Made by a program: the position numbers and the translations under genes. Shown in pieces: positions 31,919 to 40,505 of a stretch of 64,000 bases of DNA (position 1 is the first letter of the stretch; each line of letters opens with the position of its first letter). The DNA comes from DSXH01 sp020724325 (GTDB taxonomy: Bacteria; Bacteroidota; Ignavibacteria; Ignavibacteriales; Melioribacteraceae): the NCBI GenBank assembly GCA_040756515.1, contig JBFLYW010000012.1, forward strand, positions 30,727 to 94,726. The letters are read 5' to 3'. Below the pieces are notes generated by a model, which was not told where the DNA came from, searched no databases, and saw only the letters and a list, made by a program, of their open reading frames with translations.

Positions 31919-33828
31919 TTAAGTTAGATTCAAAAGTACCGAAAGGTCCAATAGAAGATAAGTGGACTAACCACAAGTTCAACATGAAATTGGTTAATCC
32001 GGCTAACAAAAGGAAATACGACATTATAGTTGTAGGAACCGGATTAGCAGGTGCATCAGCTGCGGCTTCATTAGCAGAATTAGGTTATAATGTTACAGTA
32101 CTGACATATCACGATTCTCCGCGCCGCGCGCATAGTATTTCTGCACAAGGTGGAATAAACGCAGCTAAAAATTATCCGAATGACGGCGATAGCATACGCA
32201 GATTATTTTACGACACATTAAAAGGCGGTGATTACCGCGCACGCGAAGGCAACGTTTACAGATTAGCAGAGGTTAGTAATAATATTATCGATCAATGTGT
32301 TGCTCAGGGTGTTCCGTTTGCTAGAGAATACGGAGGACATCTGGATAACCGTTCCTTCGGCGGTGCTTTAGTATCAAGAACTTTTTATTCGAGAAGCATA
32401 ACTGGTCAGCAGTTACTTCTTGGTGCTTATAGTGCACTTTCGCGTCAGGTAGGTCTTGGCAAAATAAAAATGTTAATACGCCGTGAAATGCTTGGACTTA
32501 CTGTTGTTGATGGACAGGCACGAGGTGTTGTTGCCAGAAATTTAATTACTGGCGAAATAGAAAGTTATGCAGCACATGCTGTTTGTCTTGCAACTGGTGG
32601 ATATTCAAGAGTGTTTTTCCTTTCAACTAATGCAATGAACTGCAACACTACTGCAATTTGGAGGGCGCATAAAAAAGGTGCTTTGTTTGCTAATCCGTGT
32701 TTTACGCAGATTCATCCAACGTGTTTACCTCTGCATGGCGAGCAGCAATCCAAACTAACATTGATGAGCGAAAGTTTACGTAATGATGGTAGAGTTTGGG
32801 TTCCGTTAAAACCCGGCGATAAACGAAAACCAGGCGATATCCCAGAACCTGAAAGAGATTATATACTTGAACGAAAATATCCGACGTATGGTAACTTAGC
32901 ACCGCGGGATATTTCCTCGCGCGCTGCTAAAGAAGCTTGCGATGCCGGTAAAGGCGTTGGAGATACTGGTCAGGCAGTTTATCTTGATTTTGCAGATTCA
33001 ATTAAACGTCTTGGTAAAAAAGTAATTGAAGAACGTTACGGCAATCTATTCGAAATGTATGAATTGATTACAGATGAAAATCCATGGGAAGTTCCCATGA
33101 GAATTTATCCCGCCCCTCACTATACAATGGGCGGTTTATGGGTAGATTATAATTTGATGAGTAACATCCCCGGACTTTATGTTCTTGGCGAAGCAAACTT
33201 CTCGGATCATGGAGCCAACCGTTTGGGTGCAAGTGCGCTTATGCAAGGGCTGGCGGATGGTTATTTTGTTATTCCATATACAATTGGCGATTATCTTGCC
33301 GGAACAAAATTCCAGATAGTTAAAACAGATCATCCTGAATTCCAGAAAGAGAAAGATGCAGTTGGTGATATGACTAAGAAACTTCTCTCTATCAATGGAA
33401 AGAGAACCACAGATGATATTCATCGTCAGCTTGGTAGAATTATGTGGAATAAAGTTGGAATGGCTCGTAATGAAAAGGGATTAAAAGAAGCTATTCTGGA
33501 AATAAGAGATTTGCGCGATGAATTCTGGAGAAATGTAAACGTTCCCGGCTCTGCTGAAGATTTGAATCAAGCTCTTGAACGTGCCGGACGTGTTGCAGAT
33601 TTTTTGGAACTCGGCGAATTAATGGCAGTAGATGCGCTTGATAGAAACGAATCTTGCGGCGGTCATTTCCGCGAAGAATATCAGTACGAAGACGGCGAAG
33701 CTAAACGCGATGATGAACATTACACCTATGTAGCTGCCTGGGAATTTGCTGAACCCGGTAGTTGGAATCTGCATAAAGAGCAGCTTGAATTTGAGTATCT
33801 GAAACCAACGGTAAGGAGTTACGTATGA
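31915..33828 (+). CDS. sdhA: Succinate dehydrogenase/fumarate reductase flavoprotein
   Basis: 637 residues. FAD-binding GTGLAGASAAASLAELGYNV near residue 43, then RRAHSISAQGGINAAKNYP, where the His carries covalent FAD, IHPTCLP and HGEQQ in the dicarboxylate site, and HYTMGGLWVDYN and ANRLGASALMQG late in the protein. It oxidises succinate to fumarate (or the reverse) on the cytosolic face. GGAGG lies in the end of sdhC, and the gene overlaps sdhB by four bases. Confidence 0.95.
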   Translation: MIKLDSKVPKGPIEDKWTNHKFNMKLVNPANKRKYDIIVVGTGLAGASAAASLAELGYNVTVLTYHDSPRRAHSISAQGGINAAKNYPNDGDSIRRLFYDTLKGGDYRAREGNVYRLAEVSNNIIDQCVAQGVPFAREYGGHLDNRSFGGALVSRTFYSRSITGQQLLLGAYSALSRQVGLGKIKMLIRREMLGLTVVDGQARGVVARNLITGEIESYAAHAVCLATGGYSRVFFLSTNAMNCNTTAIWRAHKKGALFANPCFTQIHPTCLPLHGEQQSKLTLMSESLRNDGRVWVPLKPGDKRKPGDIPEPERDYILERKYPTYGNLAPRDISSRAAKEACDAGKGVGDTGQAVYLDFADSIKRLGKKVIEERYGNLFEMYELITDENPWEVPMRIYPAPHYTMGGLWVDYNLMSNIPGLYVLGEANFSDHGANRLGASALMQGLADGYFVIPYTIGDYLAGTKFQIVKTDHPEFQKEKDAVGDMTKKLLSINGKRTTDDIHRQLGRIMWNKVGMARNEKGLKEAILEIRDLRDEFWRNVNVPGSAEDLNQALERAGRVADFLELGELMAVDALDRNESCGGHFREEYQYEDGEAKRDDEHYTYVAAWEFAEPGSWNLHKEQLEFEYLKPTVRSYV

Positions 33829-34595
33829 GCGGAAATATGAATTTAACTCTAAAAATTTGGCGTCAGGCTAACGCTAATACTGCTGGAGGATTTGTTACCT
33901 TCAACGTAAAAAATATATCACCCGATAGTTCATTCCTTGAAATGCTTGATATTCTTAATGAGGAATTAGAAACTAAAGGAGAAGACCCGGTTGCATTTGA
34001 ACACGATTGCCGGGAAGGAATTTGCGGCGCTTGCAGTCTTGTTATTAACGGTAGACCTCACGGTCCATTCGATAAGATTACAACATGTCAGCTTCACATG
34101 AGGCATTTCAAAGACGGCGATATTATTTGGATAGAACCGTTCCGTGCGAAAGCATTTCCAATTATTAAAGATCTTATTGTTGATAGAACTTCATTTGATA
34201 AAATCATTCAAGCCGGCGGATTTATATCTGTTGATACCGGCGGAGTTCCGGATGCAAATTCTATTTTGATTTCTAAAGATGCAATTGAAACCGCAACTGA
34301 TGCAGCTGCCTGTATCGGATGCGGAGCTTGCGTTGCTGCATGTAAGAATGCATCTGCAATGCTTTTTGTTTCTGCAAAAGTATCGCAGTTTGCTGTTCTG
34401 CCTCAAGGACAGCCGGAACGTTATCAGCGCGTTCTGGCAATGGTTAAAAAAATGGACGAACTTGGATTCGGTAATTGCACTAATACTTATGCGTGCGAAG
34501 CTGAATGTCCTAAGGGAATTTCTGTTCGTAACATTGCCCTTCTTAATAGAGAGTACTTTAATGCTAAGCTGAAATCAGAAAATGTTGAAGCGTGA
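33825..34595 (+). CDS. sdhB: Succinate dehydrogenase/fumarate reductase iron-sulfur subunit
   Basis: 256 residues. The [2Fe-2S] ligands are in DCREGICGACSLVINGR plus TTCQLH, followed by ACIGCGACVAACKNAS and NTYACEAECPKGIS for the [4Fe-4S] and [3Fe-4S] clusters. It carries electrons from SdhA to the cytochrome subunit. Last gene of the sdhCAB operon; an inverted repeat follows at 34606-34637 and may end the transcript, though it has no T-run. Confidence 0.95.
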   Translation: MSGNMNLTLKIWRQANANTAGGFVTFNVKNISPDSSFLEMLDILNEELETKGEDPVAFEHDCREGICGACSLVINGRPHGPFDKITTCQLHMRHFKDGDIIWIEPFRAKAFPIIKDLIVDRTSFDKIIQAGGFISVDTGGVPDANSILISKDAIETATDAAACIGCGACVAACKNASAMLFVSAKVSQFAVLPQGQPERYQRVLAMVKKMDELGFGNCTNTYACEAECPKGISVRNIALLNREYFNAKLKSENVEA

Positions 34596-34605
34596 AGTTA
34601 CATTC

Positions 34606-34637
34606 AACCTTGAAGGTCGAACAGACCTTCAAGGTTG
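34606..34637 (+). repeat. Inverted repeat of the CCTTGAAGGTC family
   Basis: AACCTTGAAGGTC (34606-34618) and GACCTTCAAGGTT (34625-34637) form a perfect 13-bp hairpin. It is the same element type as near 1070-1115, 45.86 kb and 63.46 kb. Confidence 0.8.
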
Positions 34638-34680
34638 AAGATTAGAGCCCCGACAACCAGTCGGGATTTACATGATGACT

Positions 34681-35016
34681 GGCGGTGAAACAGCGACTTC
34701 AGTTGGTCCCGAAGCCAACCGTACGCTGCCCTTTCGCTTTTCGCTTGAGTAGAATTATCCCAATCCATTTAATCCAGAAACAACGATAGAGTATGAAATA
34801 CCATCAAACGAGAAAGGTGAGATGATAAAGGTTACGTTAAAATTTTATGATGTATTAGGAAGAGAAGTTGCTACCCTTGTAAATGAATACAAAAGACATG
34901 GTAGATACAGTTCTACGTTCTACACTCTACGTTCTACACTTCCTCCCGGCGTTTACTTTTATCAATTAACTGCCGGGAAATTTTCTCAAGTTCGAAAATC
35001 CATTCTACTACGATAG
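34681..35016 (+). pseudogene. Orphan T9SS sorting domain, remnant of a deleted gene
   Basis: In frame from about 34681 this reads TSVGPEANRTLPFRFSLE, then a TAG where the paralogues have Gln, then NYPNPFNPETTIEYEIPSN, VTLKFYDVLGREVATLV and GVYFYQLTAGKFSQVRKS. That is a C-terminal type IX sorting domain almost identical at the DNA level to those ending at 42236 and 44346. No catalytic domain precedes it, so only the tail of a former exported enzyme is left. Its heptamer repeat has the full four units. Confidence 0.85.
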
Positions 35017-35066
35017 CATCTAAAGAGTGAAATCAATCGGATAAATTTTTCAAGGAGAAGCTTGAT

Positions 35067-35348
35067 ATGAAAATGCTAAAAATGTTTATTAGTTTTTTTC
35101 TGTTCAACTTAGCAGTCTCTGCCCAGCAAGCATTGACTGTCAAAATCACCTCGCCGCAAAACGGAGCGACCGTAAGCGGAACCATGACTGTTACAGGAAC
35201 AAGCACCTGTGCCAAAACCGTGTTTCTTTCTTTTGATCATGGCGCATTTGAAAAAGCAAATGGTTTGAATCCGTGGGGCGTAGTGTATGAACCCGGTTCG
35301 CTTGCCAGCGGCTCTCGTAAGTTCATTGAGCGCGCGGAGAAAGGATAA
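35067..35348 (+). pseudogene. N-terminal fragment of a T9SS-array gene
   Basis: 93 codons with AAGGAGAAG upstream: signal peptide (MKMLKMFISFFLFNLAVSAQ), then the Ig-like start LTVKITSPQNGATVSGTMTV and GLNPWGVVYEPGSLASGSRK, ending in a stop soon after. It is nearly the same as the first 90 residues of the esterase at 42286. The rest of that gene is absent and a cysteine-synthase tail follows at once. It could still make a small secreted Ig-like protein, but a broken copy is the simpler view. Confidence 0.8.
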
Positions 35349-35509
35349 TTGCCGAAAATTCAAGCGGCGCGAACATTTGTAGTGCAGTTCAAACTGCAAA
35401 GCGGATCATCAAAGAAGCTAACATCGGTACTTTAATTTGCGACAGCGGTTATAAATACTTCTCTTCAATTTATAATGACGAATGGTTATTGAAAAATAAT
35501 TTGGTATAA
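35349..35509 (+). pseudogene. Tail fragment of a cysteine synthase-like gene
   Basis: The frame gives IAENSSGANICSAVQTA, then after a one-base shift KRIIKEANIGTLICDSGYK and YFSSIYNDEWLLKNNLV with a stop. This is the C-terminal end of a CysK/CysM-type PLP enzyme (SSGAN loop; CDSGxKY; NDEW). Only about 53 codons remain, in two frames, joined directly to the fragment upstream, so a deletion junction is likely near 35345. Confidence 0.7.
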
Positions 35510-35549
35510 AAAAGCTTCCATCCTTTAGTCGGTTGGAAGCTTATCTGAT

Positions 35550-36260
35550 TTACTTTTTCAAAACAGTTTCAAGTACTTTTTCCTTGCTTATTTCTTTTGT
35601 GCAGAAGAACCAGTCATAACATTTCATTTCGCCTTCCTTGCCTTCCATTCTGTTTTTCGCGCTGCCGCATGAACCGGCTGTCGGTACTATTACATCATCA
35701 CCTGGGCGCCAGTCCGCAGGAGTTGCAACGCCGAACGCATCGGCAGTCTGAAGAGCTACAACAACGCGGTACAATTCATCAAAGTTTCTTCCGAGACTTA
35801 ACGGGTAATAAATTACTGTTCTTATAACTCCTTTAGGGTCAATAATAAAAACTGCGCGCACTGCTTTTGTGTTACTTTCACCAGGTTGAATCATACCGTA
35901 CTTTTTCGCTACTTCCATTGTGATATCTTCAATCAAAGGAAATGTTACCTCAACTTCTTTCATTCCTCTGTATTCAATCTTTTCTTTGATTGTACGAAGC
36001 CATGCGATGTGACTGTAAAGTCCATCGACCGAAAGTCCGACTAGTTTGCAATTTGCTTTCGCGAATTGATCTTCCATAGTTGCGAAAGTCATAAACTCCG
36101 AAGTACATACTGGTGTAAAATCCGCTGGGTGACTAAATAAAATTACCCAGCTTCCTTTGTAATCCGCCGGGAAATTAATTTCACCTTGAGTTGTTACGGC
36201 TTTAAATTCAGGTGCGGGTTCACCGATCCTTGGCAATGATACTTGAGTATTGTTTTCCAT
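35550..36260 (-). CDS. Peroxiredoxin, Prx6 (1-Cys/archaeal AhpC) type
   Basis: 236 residues, cytosolic. The peroxidatic Cys is in HPADFTPVCTSEF near residue 52; the long C-terminal part with GRNFDELYRVVVALQ and PADWRPGDDVIVP is typical of the Prx6 group, and two further Cys in SCGSAKN and CYDWFFC may resolve the sulfenic acid. It reduces hydrogen peroxide and organic peroxides. It lies 57 bases downstream of dps on the same strand, consistent with a shared oxidative-stress unit, and divergent from the sigma-54 activator at 36967. Confidence 0.9.
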   Translation of the reverse strand: MENNTQVSLPRIGEPAPEFKAVTTQGEINFPADYKGSWVILFSHPADFTPVCTSEFMTFATMEDQFAKANCKLVGLSVDGLYSHIAWLRTIKEKIEYRGMKEVEVTFPLIEDITMEVAKKYGMIQPGESNTKAVRAVFIIDPKGVIRTVIYYPLSLGRNFDELYRVVVALQTADAFGVATPADWRPGDDVIVPTAGSCGSAKNRMEGKEGEMKCYDWFFCTKEISKEKVLETVLKK

Positions 36261-36317
36261 TTAACTTCTCCATGTTTTTGTTTTTAGTTTTTATTTATCT
36301 CAATAATTGGAATGCAG

Positions 36318-36788
36318 TCAATTTTCCAGCAGTGATCTCAGCATCCAAACTATTTTCTGGTATTTCTCCATTAATTCGTAAAACATACCGGCTGAAACTT
36401 CGTCCTTATATTCGCTTTGTATTTTGACTACCGCTGAATTTATTTTTTCTAGAACAGTTTCAAAGTCATTGGCAATATTTTGAACCATTACAATATGATT
36501 GGGATATATGCCCGGTTCTTCGCGAAGTGTAGAAAGAATTAAAAATTCTTTTAATGTGCCGGGGGATTTATAACCGAGCGCGCGAATTCTTTCAGCTACC
36601 TTATCAATGTCTTCTGAAAGTTCATCATAAATTTTTTCAAATGCACCATGCAAGTTATAAAAAGCTGAACCGGTAACATTCCAATGATAATTTCTGGCTT
36701 TTGTGTAAAGTAGAAATTGATCAGCCAATACTTCTTTCATCAATTCAGATACCAGGATTTTAGCATCGCTTAATATTGTAGTTTTCAT
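36318..36788 (-). CDS. dps: Dps/ferritin-like DNA-protection protein
   Basis: 156 residues from the ATG at 36788 (MKTTILSDAK), preceded by AAGGAG; a longer frame to 36830 is not supported. The Dps ferroxidase residues are visible: YTKARNYHWNVTG near residue 25-37, then HGAFEKIYDELSEDIDKVAERI. Dodecameric Dps proteins oxidise and store iron and shield DNA during stress. Together with the peroxiredoxin gene just downstream it forms an oxidative-defence pair. Confidence 0.9.
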   Translation of the reverse strand: MKTTILSDAKILVSELMKEVLADQFLLYTKARNYHWNVTGSAFYNLHGAFEKIYDELSEDIDKVAERIRALGYKSPGTLKEFLILSTLREEPGIYPNHIVMVQNIANDFETVLEKINSAVVKIQSEYKDEVSAGMFYELMEKYQKIVWMLRSLLEN

Positions 36789-36906
36789 GATTTTCTCCTT
36801 TATTAATGTTGTAATTGGTAAGCCAAACACCGTGCCGTCGTTATATTCTTTGAATCCATTCCATTTTGATTATTTTTTACCATTTTTCGAAAGCATAATT
36901 GATTTA

Positions 36907-36965
36907 ATAACGATATTCCGTTATATTATCAACTGTATATCGGTGTAAACGAAATATCGGTGTAA
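36907..36965 (+). promoter_or_regulatory. Operator-like repeats upstream of the sigma-54 activator
   Basis: An inverted repeat ATAACG-N6-CGTTAT lies at 36907-36924, and ATATCGGTGTAA is repeated exactly at 36937-36948 and 36954-36965, 17 bases apart. The second copy ends one base before the ATG at 36967, leaving no room for a ribosome site. The layout suggests regulator binding that could block both transcription and translation start, in the region shared with the divergent dps promoter. Confidence 0.6.
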
Positions 36966-36966
36966 T

Positions 36967-38472
36967 ATGATTCATCAAGAAATGCTTCAAAGGGATTTGC
37001 TCTACCTATCTCCGCAAAGGACTATGGAAATTGTCCTTGACACTATCAACGAGATAATTCCTTATGAAATGGCAGTAATATTAAGTAAAGAAACCGGTAA
37101 TAATTTAAAAGTGCGTTATGCCCGCGGTCCTTTAGTGCCGGAAGGAATTATAAATTTTGAAATTCCCTTGAAAAATAGGCCTGATCTAGAAGAGGTAATG
37201 AATATTGGAAAAGTAAAATTAGTAGAAGAAACTGTTGATGAAAACCATCATGATACTTATGAGGGAGTTGTTGATCTTCCCCCGGGGCATTCATGTATGC
37301 TTGCCCCATTAAAAGTAGACGGGGAGACGCTCGGATTAATGACCCTTGACCACCGTCAATGCGATATGTTTACACCGCAAAGAGTAAATATCGCGAACTC
37401 ACTTTCAAAAATAATCGCGCTGGCTCTTGCCCAGGCAATGGCAACAGATTCTCTTTTAAATGAAAAAGAAACTTTGATTTTTGAGCGCAATTCTTTAATC
37501 GGCGACATTTCTTCCATCGTCGAAGGGTTAGTCGGAAAATCTCATGCATGGAACCAAGTAATTGAAAAGATAAAATTAGTTGCGCCTACAGAATCCCATG
37601 TTATGATTTTAGGCGAAACCGGGACCGGTAAAGAGCAAACTGCAAAAGCGATTCATGCATTGTCAAAAAGATCGGCAAAACCATTTATTACTTTAAATTG
37701 CTCTGCACTCAACTACAATCTTGCGGAAAGTGAATTATTCGGTCATGAAAAAGGCGCATTCACCGGCGCTGTTTCTGCACGACGGGGACGTTTTGAACTT
37801 GCCGACGGCGGGATTTTATTTCTCGATGAAATTGCCGATCTTCCTTCCGAAATCCAACCCAAACTTCTACGCGCTATTCAGGAAGGAACATTCGAAAGAT
37901 TGGGAAGCGAAAAAACAATCCGTTCCGATGTTCGAATTATCTGTGCAACTAATGCTGACCTTGAGTTAAAAGTAAAAGAAGGGAAATTTCGCGAAGATTT
38001 ATTTTATAGATTGAATGTTTTTCCTATCATTCTTCCGCCATTACGTCAAAGAAAGGATGATATATTTCTACTTTCGAATTATTTTCTTGAAAAACTTTCC
38101 AAGAAATTCGGCAATAAAAAATTATTTCTTTCAAACGAAGCTGTGAAAATATTGCAAGATAATTCATGGTATGGAAATGTTCGTGAATTGCAAAACACTC
38201 TGGAACGTGCCGTAATACTTTGTAAAGATGGTATTATAAAACCCGTACACCTGGTGTTCGAAAGAAAACAGAAAACCAAAAAACAATGTGAAGAAGAGAA
38301 TTCAAGAATCCAATCCCTGGAGGAAGAAACGAAAAGGGTAATTCAAAGAACGTTGTCATTAACCAACGGAAAAATTTACGGTAAAGACGGTGCCGCCGCA
38401 TTACTTAAATTGAAGCCGACAACATTACAAAGTAAAATAAAAAAACTTAAAATCAGTATGACAGATTATTAA
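36967..38472 (+). CDS. Sigma-54-dependent activator with GAF sensor domain
   Basis: 501 residues. A GAF domain fills about residues 15-160 (GHSCMLAPLKVDGETLGLMTLD near its end), followed by an AAA+ domain with GETGTGKEQTAKAIH (Walker A), ELFGHEKGAFTGA (the sigma-54 contact loop), LFLDEIADLP (Walker B) and NVRELQN, and a Fis-like helix-turn-helix at the C-terminus (GKIYGKDGAAALLKLKPTTL). The layout is that of NorR/FhlA-type activators, which respond to NO or small metabolites through GAF. Divergent from dps and peroxiredoxin, so it may control them; no ribosome site is present at the ATG. Confidence 0.88.
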   Translation: MIHQEMLQRDLLYLSPQRTMEIVLDTINEIIPYEMAVILSKETGNNLKVRYARGPLVPEGIINFEIPLKNRPDLEEVMNIGKVKLVEETVDENHHDTYEGVVDLPPGHSCMLAPLKVDGETLGLMTLDHRQCDMFTPQRVNIANSLSKIIALALAQAMATDSLLNEKETLIFERNSLIGDISSIVEGLVGKSHAWNQVIEKIKLVAPTESHVMILGETGTGKEQTAKAIHALSKRSAKPFITLNCSALNYNLAESELFGHEKGAFTGAVSARRGRFELADGGILFLDEIADLPSEIQPKLLRAIQEGTFERLGSEKTIRSDVRIICATNADLELKVKEGKFREDLFYRLNVFPIILPPLRQRKDDIFLLSNYFLEKLSKKFGNKKLFLSNEAVKILQDNSWYGNVRELQNTLERAVILCKDGIIKPVHLVFERKQKTKKQCEEENSRIQSLEEETKRVIQRTLSLTNGKIYGKDGAAALLKLKPTTLQSKIKKLKISMTDY

Positions 38473-38755
38473 TGATTTCTTTACTTTCTTTTTCAAAACT
38501 GTTTTTGATTTTATAGTAATTTACAAGAATGGGTATAATTTGGAAAAAATACTAAAATGAGTGTTAATAATAATTTCATTCTTGTTCACTTAATGAACTG
38601 ATAGAAACTTCAGAAAAAAGAATATTAATAAATCAAAACTGTCAAACTGTCCAAGGAGCTACTTGGAAGAACTTGTCGAAGTTCGAATTCAACATAAATT
38701 GTCATCTTTCAACCCGTCTCGCCGACGGCACACCGAGGCGGACAAGCTAGTGATG
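38473..38755 (+). other. Spacer with palindromic debris, no gene
   Basis: AT-rich up to about 38640; then decayed coding DNA in front of the sorting-domain remnant that follows, interrupted near 38718-38745 by a GC-rich palindromic unit (CCGTCTCGCCGACGG ... CCGAGGCGGAC) of the kind also found at 10090 and 6792. Confidence 0.55.
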
Positions 38756-38829
38756 AGAAGCGGAATTTATTTTTATCAACTAAAAACCAATTCGTTTACC
38801 AAAGTATTAAAAGCAGCGATATTGAAATG
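38756..38829 (+). pseudogene. Tail of a T9SS sorting domain
   Basis: The frame reads SGIYFYQLKTNSFTKVLKAAILK and a stop, the end of a type IX sorting domain. The stop overlaps the ATG of the next gene. Its wording differs from the homogenised array domains (TKVLKAAILK instead of SQVRKAVLIR), so it comes from another gene. Confidence 0.75.
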
Positions 38830-40137
38830 AAAAAAACTATCCTTTCATCAATTTTGTTTCTTACGGTAGTCACAACAAAAGCACAAACATTTTCTACTAT
38901 TGACAGCTTACTAATAAACAATTTGAATAAGAAATATAATGGAAGTGTTGTGGCAATGGTTATGCAAAATGACAGCTTAATTTATTACAAAGCCTTGGGC
39001 GGATATGACAGCACAACAGTAAAAGCAATAGCCTCGCTTACTAAAACTTTTTCTGGCGCTGTGATTCTTAGATTAGCACAAGAAGGATACTTCAGTCTTG
39101 ATGATTCAATCGGAAAATTTATACCATATGCAACAAGATTGGGCAAAGGAAGCAGCACAATCAGACAAAACTTTTCACACACTGCTGGCTGGGACGGAAT
39201 AACCGGCAATAAATACTTAACTGATCCTACTTTATCGATGGAACAATGTGTTGATAGTATTATTACTTATGATCCAATCATTTATACACCGGGCAAGATG
39301 TTCAAATATACTGGTGTTTCTATGCAAGTTGCAGCGCGTGCTGCAGAATTAGCAACTGGAGAAACTTGGAACAATCTCTGGACCAATAAAATTAAAATTC
39401 CACTAGGGCTTAACGCTACACAATTTGGAGTTATAAATAATCCAAGAGCAGCTGGTGGGCTCGTTTCAAGTCCAGCAGATATTATTCGTTTAGCACGTTT
39501 CATCTTAAATAATGGGAAAAATACTGACGGAGTTCAAGTAGTAAATAGTGTTTTAATGCAAGAGATGTGGAAAGATCAGACAAATAAAGCACCAGTAATT
39601 GCAACACCTTATCCAGTAAATCCGCCATATAACAATCCATATAATGCAGATACAATTCGGTATGGAATTGGTACTTGGCTTGATATTTATAATCCCGTAG
39701 AAAATTATCAAGAGCAAATTAGCGGAGGCGGTGCGTTTGGTTCAATAATGTGGATAAACAGATGTAACAAAACTTGTGGTGTAGTTTTTACATATTCTAC
39801 TTTCAGTAAAGTCTGCGAAACAACCTTTCAAGTAATTGATGTAGTGAATAAAATTTTCCCGAAAAATTGTTATGCAACATCTGTAAACGAAACCGAATCG
39901 CAGCCTACTACATATCAGCTATATCAAAATTATCCCAATCCGTTTAATCCAGAAACAACGATAGAGTATGAAATACCATCAAACGAGAAAGCTGAGATGA
40001 TAAAAGTTACGTTGAAAGTTTATGATGCTTTAGGAAGAGAAGTTGCAACTCTTGTAGATGAATACAAAAGACCTGGTAGATACAGTTCTACACTCTACGT
40101 TCTACACTTCCTTCCGGCGTTTACTTTTATCAATTAA
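38827..40137 (+). CDS. Secreted serine beta-lactamase-like hydrolase, sorting domain frameshifted
   Basis: 436 residues with a signal peptide (ending TTKAQ). Residues 20-345 are a class C beta-lactamase/D-Ala carboxypeptidase fold: ASLTKTFSGAV holds the SxxK catalytic Ser and Lys, YTGVSMQVAARAAEL the Tyr, and SGGGAFGS a possible KTG equivalent. Substrate unknown: peptidase, esterase or amidase are all possible. The C-terminal type IX sorting domain begins QNYPNPFNPETTIEYEIP but shifts frame after RYSSTLYVLHFLP, because one unit of a 7-base repeat (GTTCTAC) is missing near 40092. The correct tail continues in another frame to about 40182. Export or surface attachment is probably lost unless slippage restores it. 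Confidence 0.85.
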   Translation: MKKTILSSILFLTVVTTKAQTFSTIDSLLINNLNKKYNGSVVAMVMQNDSLIYYKALGGYDSTTVKAIASLTKTFSGAVILRLAQEGYFSLDDSIGKFIPYATRLGKGSSTIRQNFSHTAGWDGITGNKYLTDPTLSMEQCVDSIITYDPIIYTPGKMFKYTGVSMQVAARAAELATGETWNNLWTNKIKIPLGLNATQFGVINNPRAAGGLVSSPADIIRLARFILNNGKNTDGVQVVNSVLMQEMWKDQTNKAPVIATPYPVNPPYNNPYNADTIRYGIGTWLDIYNPVENYQEQISGGGAFGSIMWINRCNKTCGVVFTYSTFSKVCETTFQVIDVVNKIFPKNCYATSVNETESQPTTYQLYQNYPNPFNPETTIEYEIPSNEKAEMIKVTLKVYDALGREVATLVDEYKRPGRYSSTLYVLHFLPAFTFIN

Positions 40138-40234
40138 CTGCCGGGAAATTTTCTCAAGTGCGAAAAGCAGTTTTAATTCGATAGCATTTAAAGAGTAAAA
40201 TCAATCGGATAAATTTTAAAAGGAGAAGCTTGAT

Positions 40235-40348
40235 ATGAAATCATTGAAAATGTTCTTTTGTTTTCTTCTGTTCAATTCAGTTGTTTTTGCCCAGCGAGCG
40301 TTGACTGTTAAAATCACCTCGCCGCAAAACGGCGCGACCGTATGCTGA
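40235..40348 (+). pseudogene. Short N-terminal fragment of a T9SS-array gene
   Basis: 38 codons: MKSLKMFFCFLLFNSVVFAQ, then RALTVKITSPQNGATVC and a stop, with AAGGAGAAG upstream. It repeats the shared start of the array genes (42286, 44396, 35067) and breaks off at the Ig-like strand. The 157 bases after it are not recognisable and lead into the next gene. Confidence 0.8.
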
Positions 40349-40505
40349 ACCTTGCCTGTTGCTAGCGGAATGTTTCTCGTAGTACTCTGAGCCGGTCAAT
40401 GCTACAATAAGTTACGAAAAGAGTCGTGCTCATCTGGTAGGATAGTGAGCTCTGTGTGAAAATCAAAATTCTTAAGCAATCAAATTTTCAGAATAGGAGG
40501 TAAAT

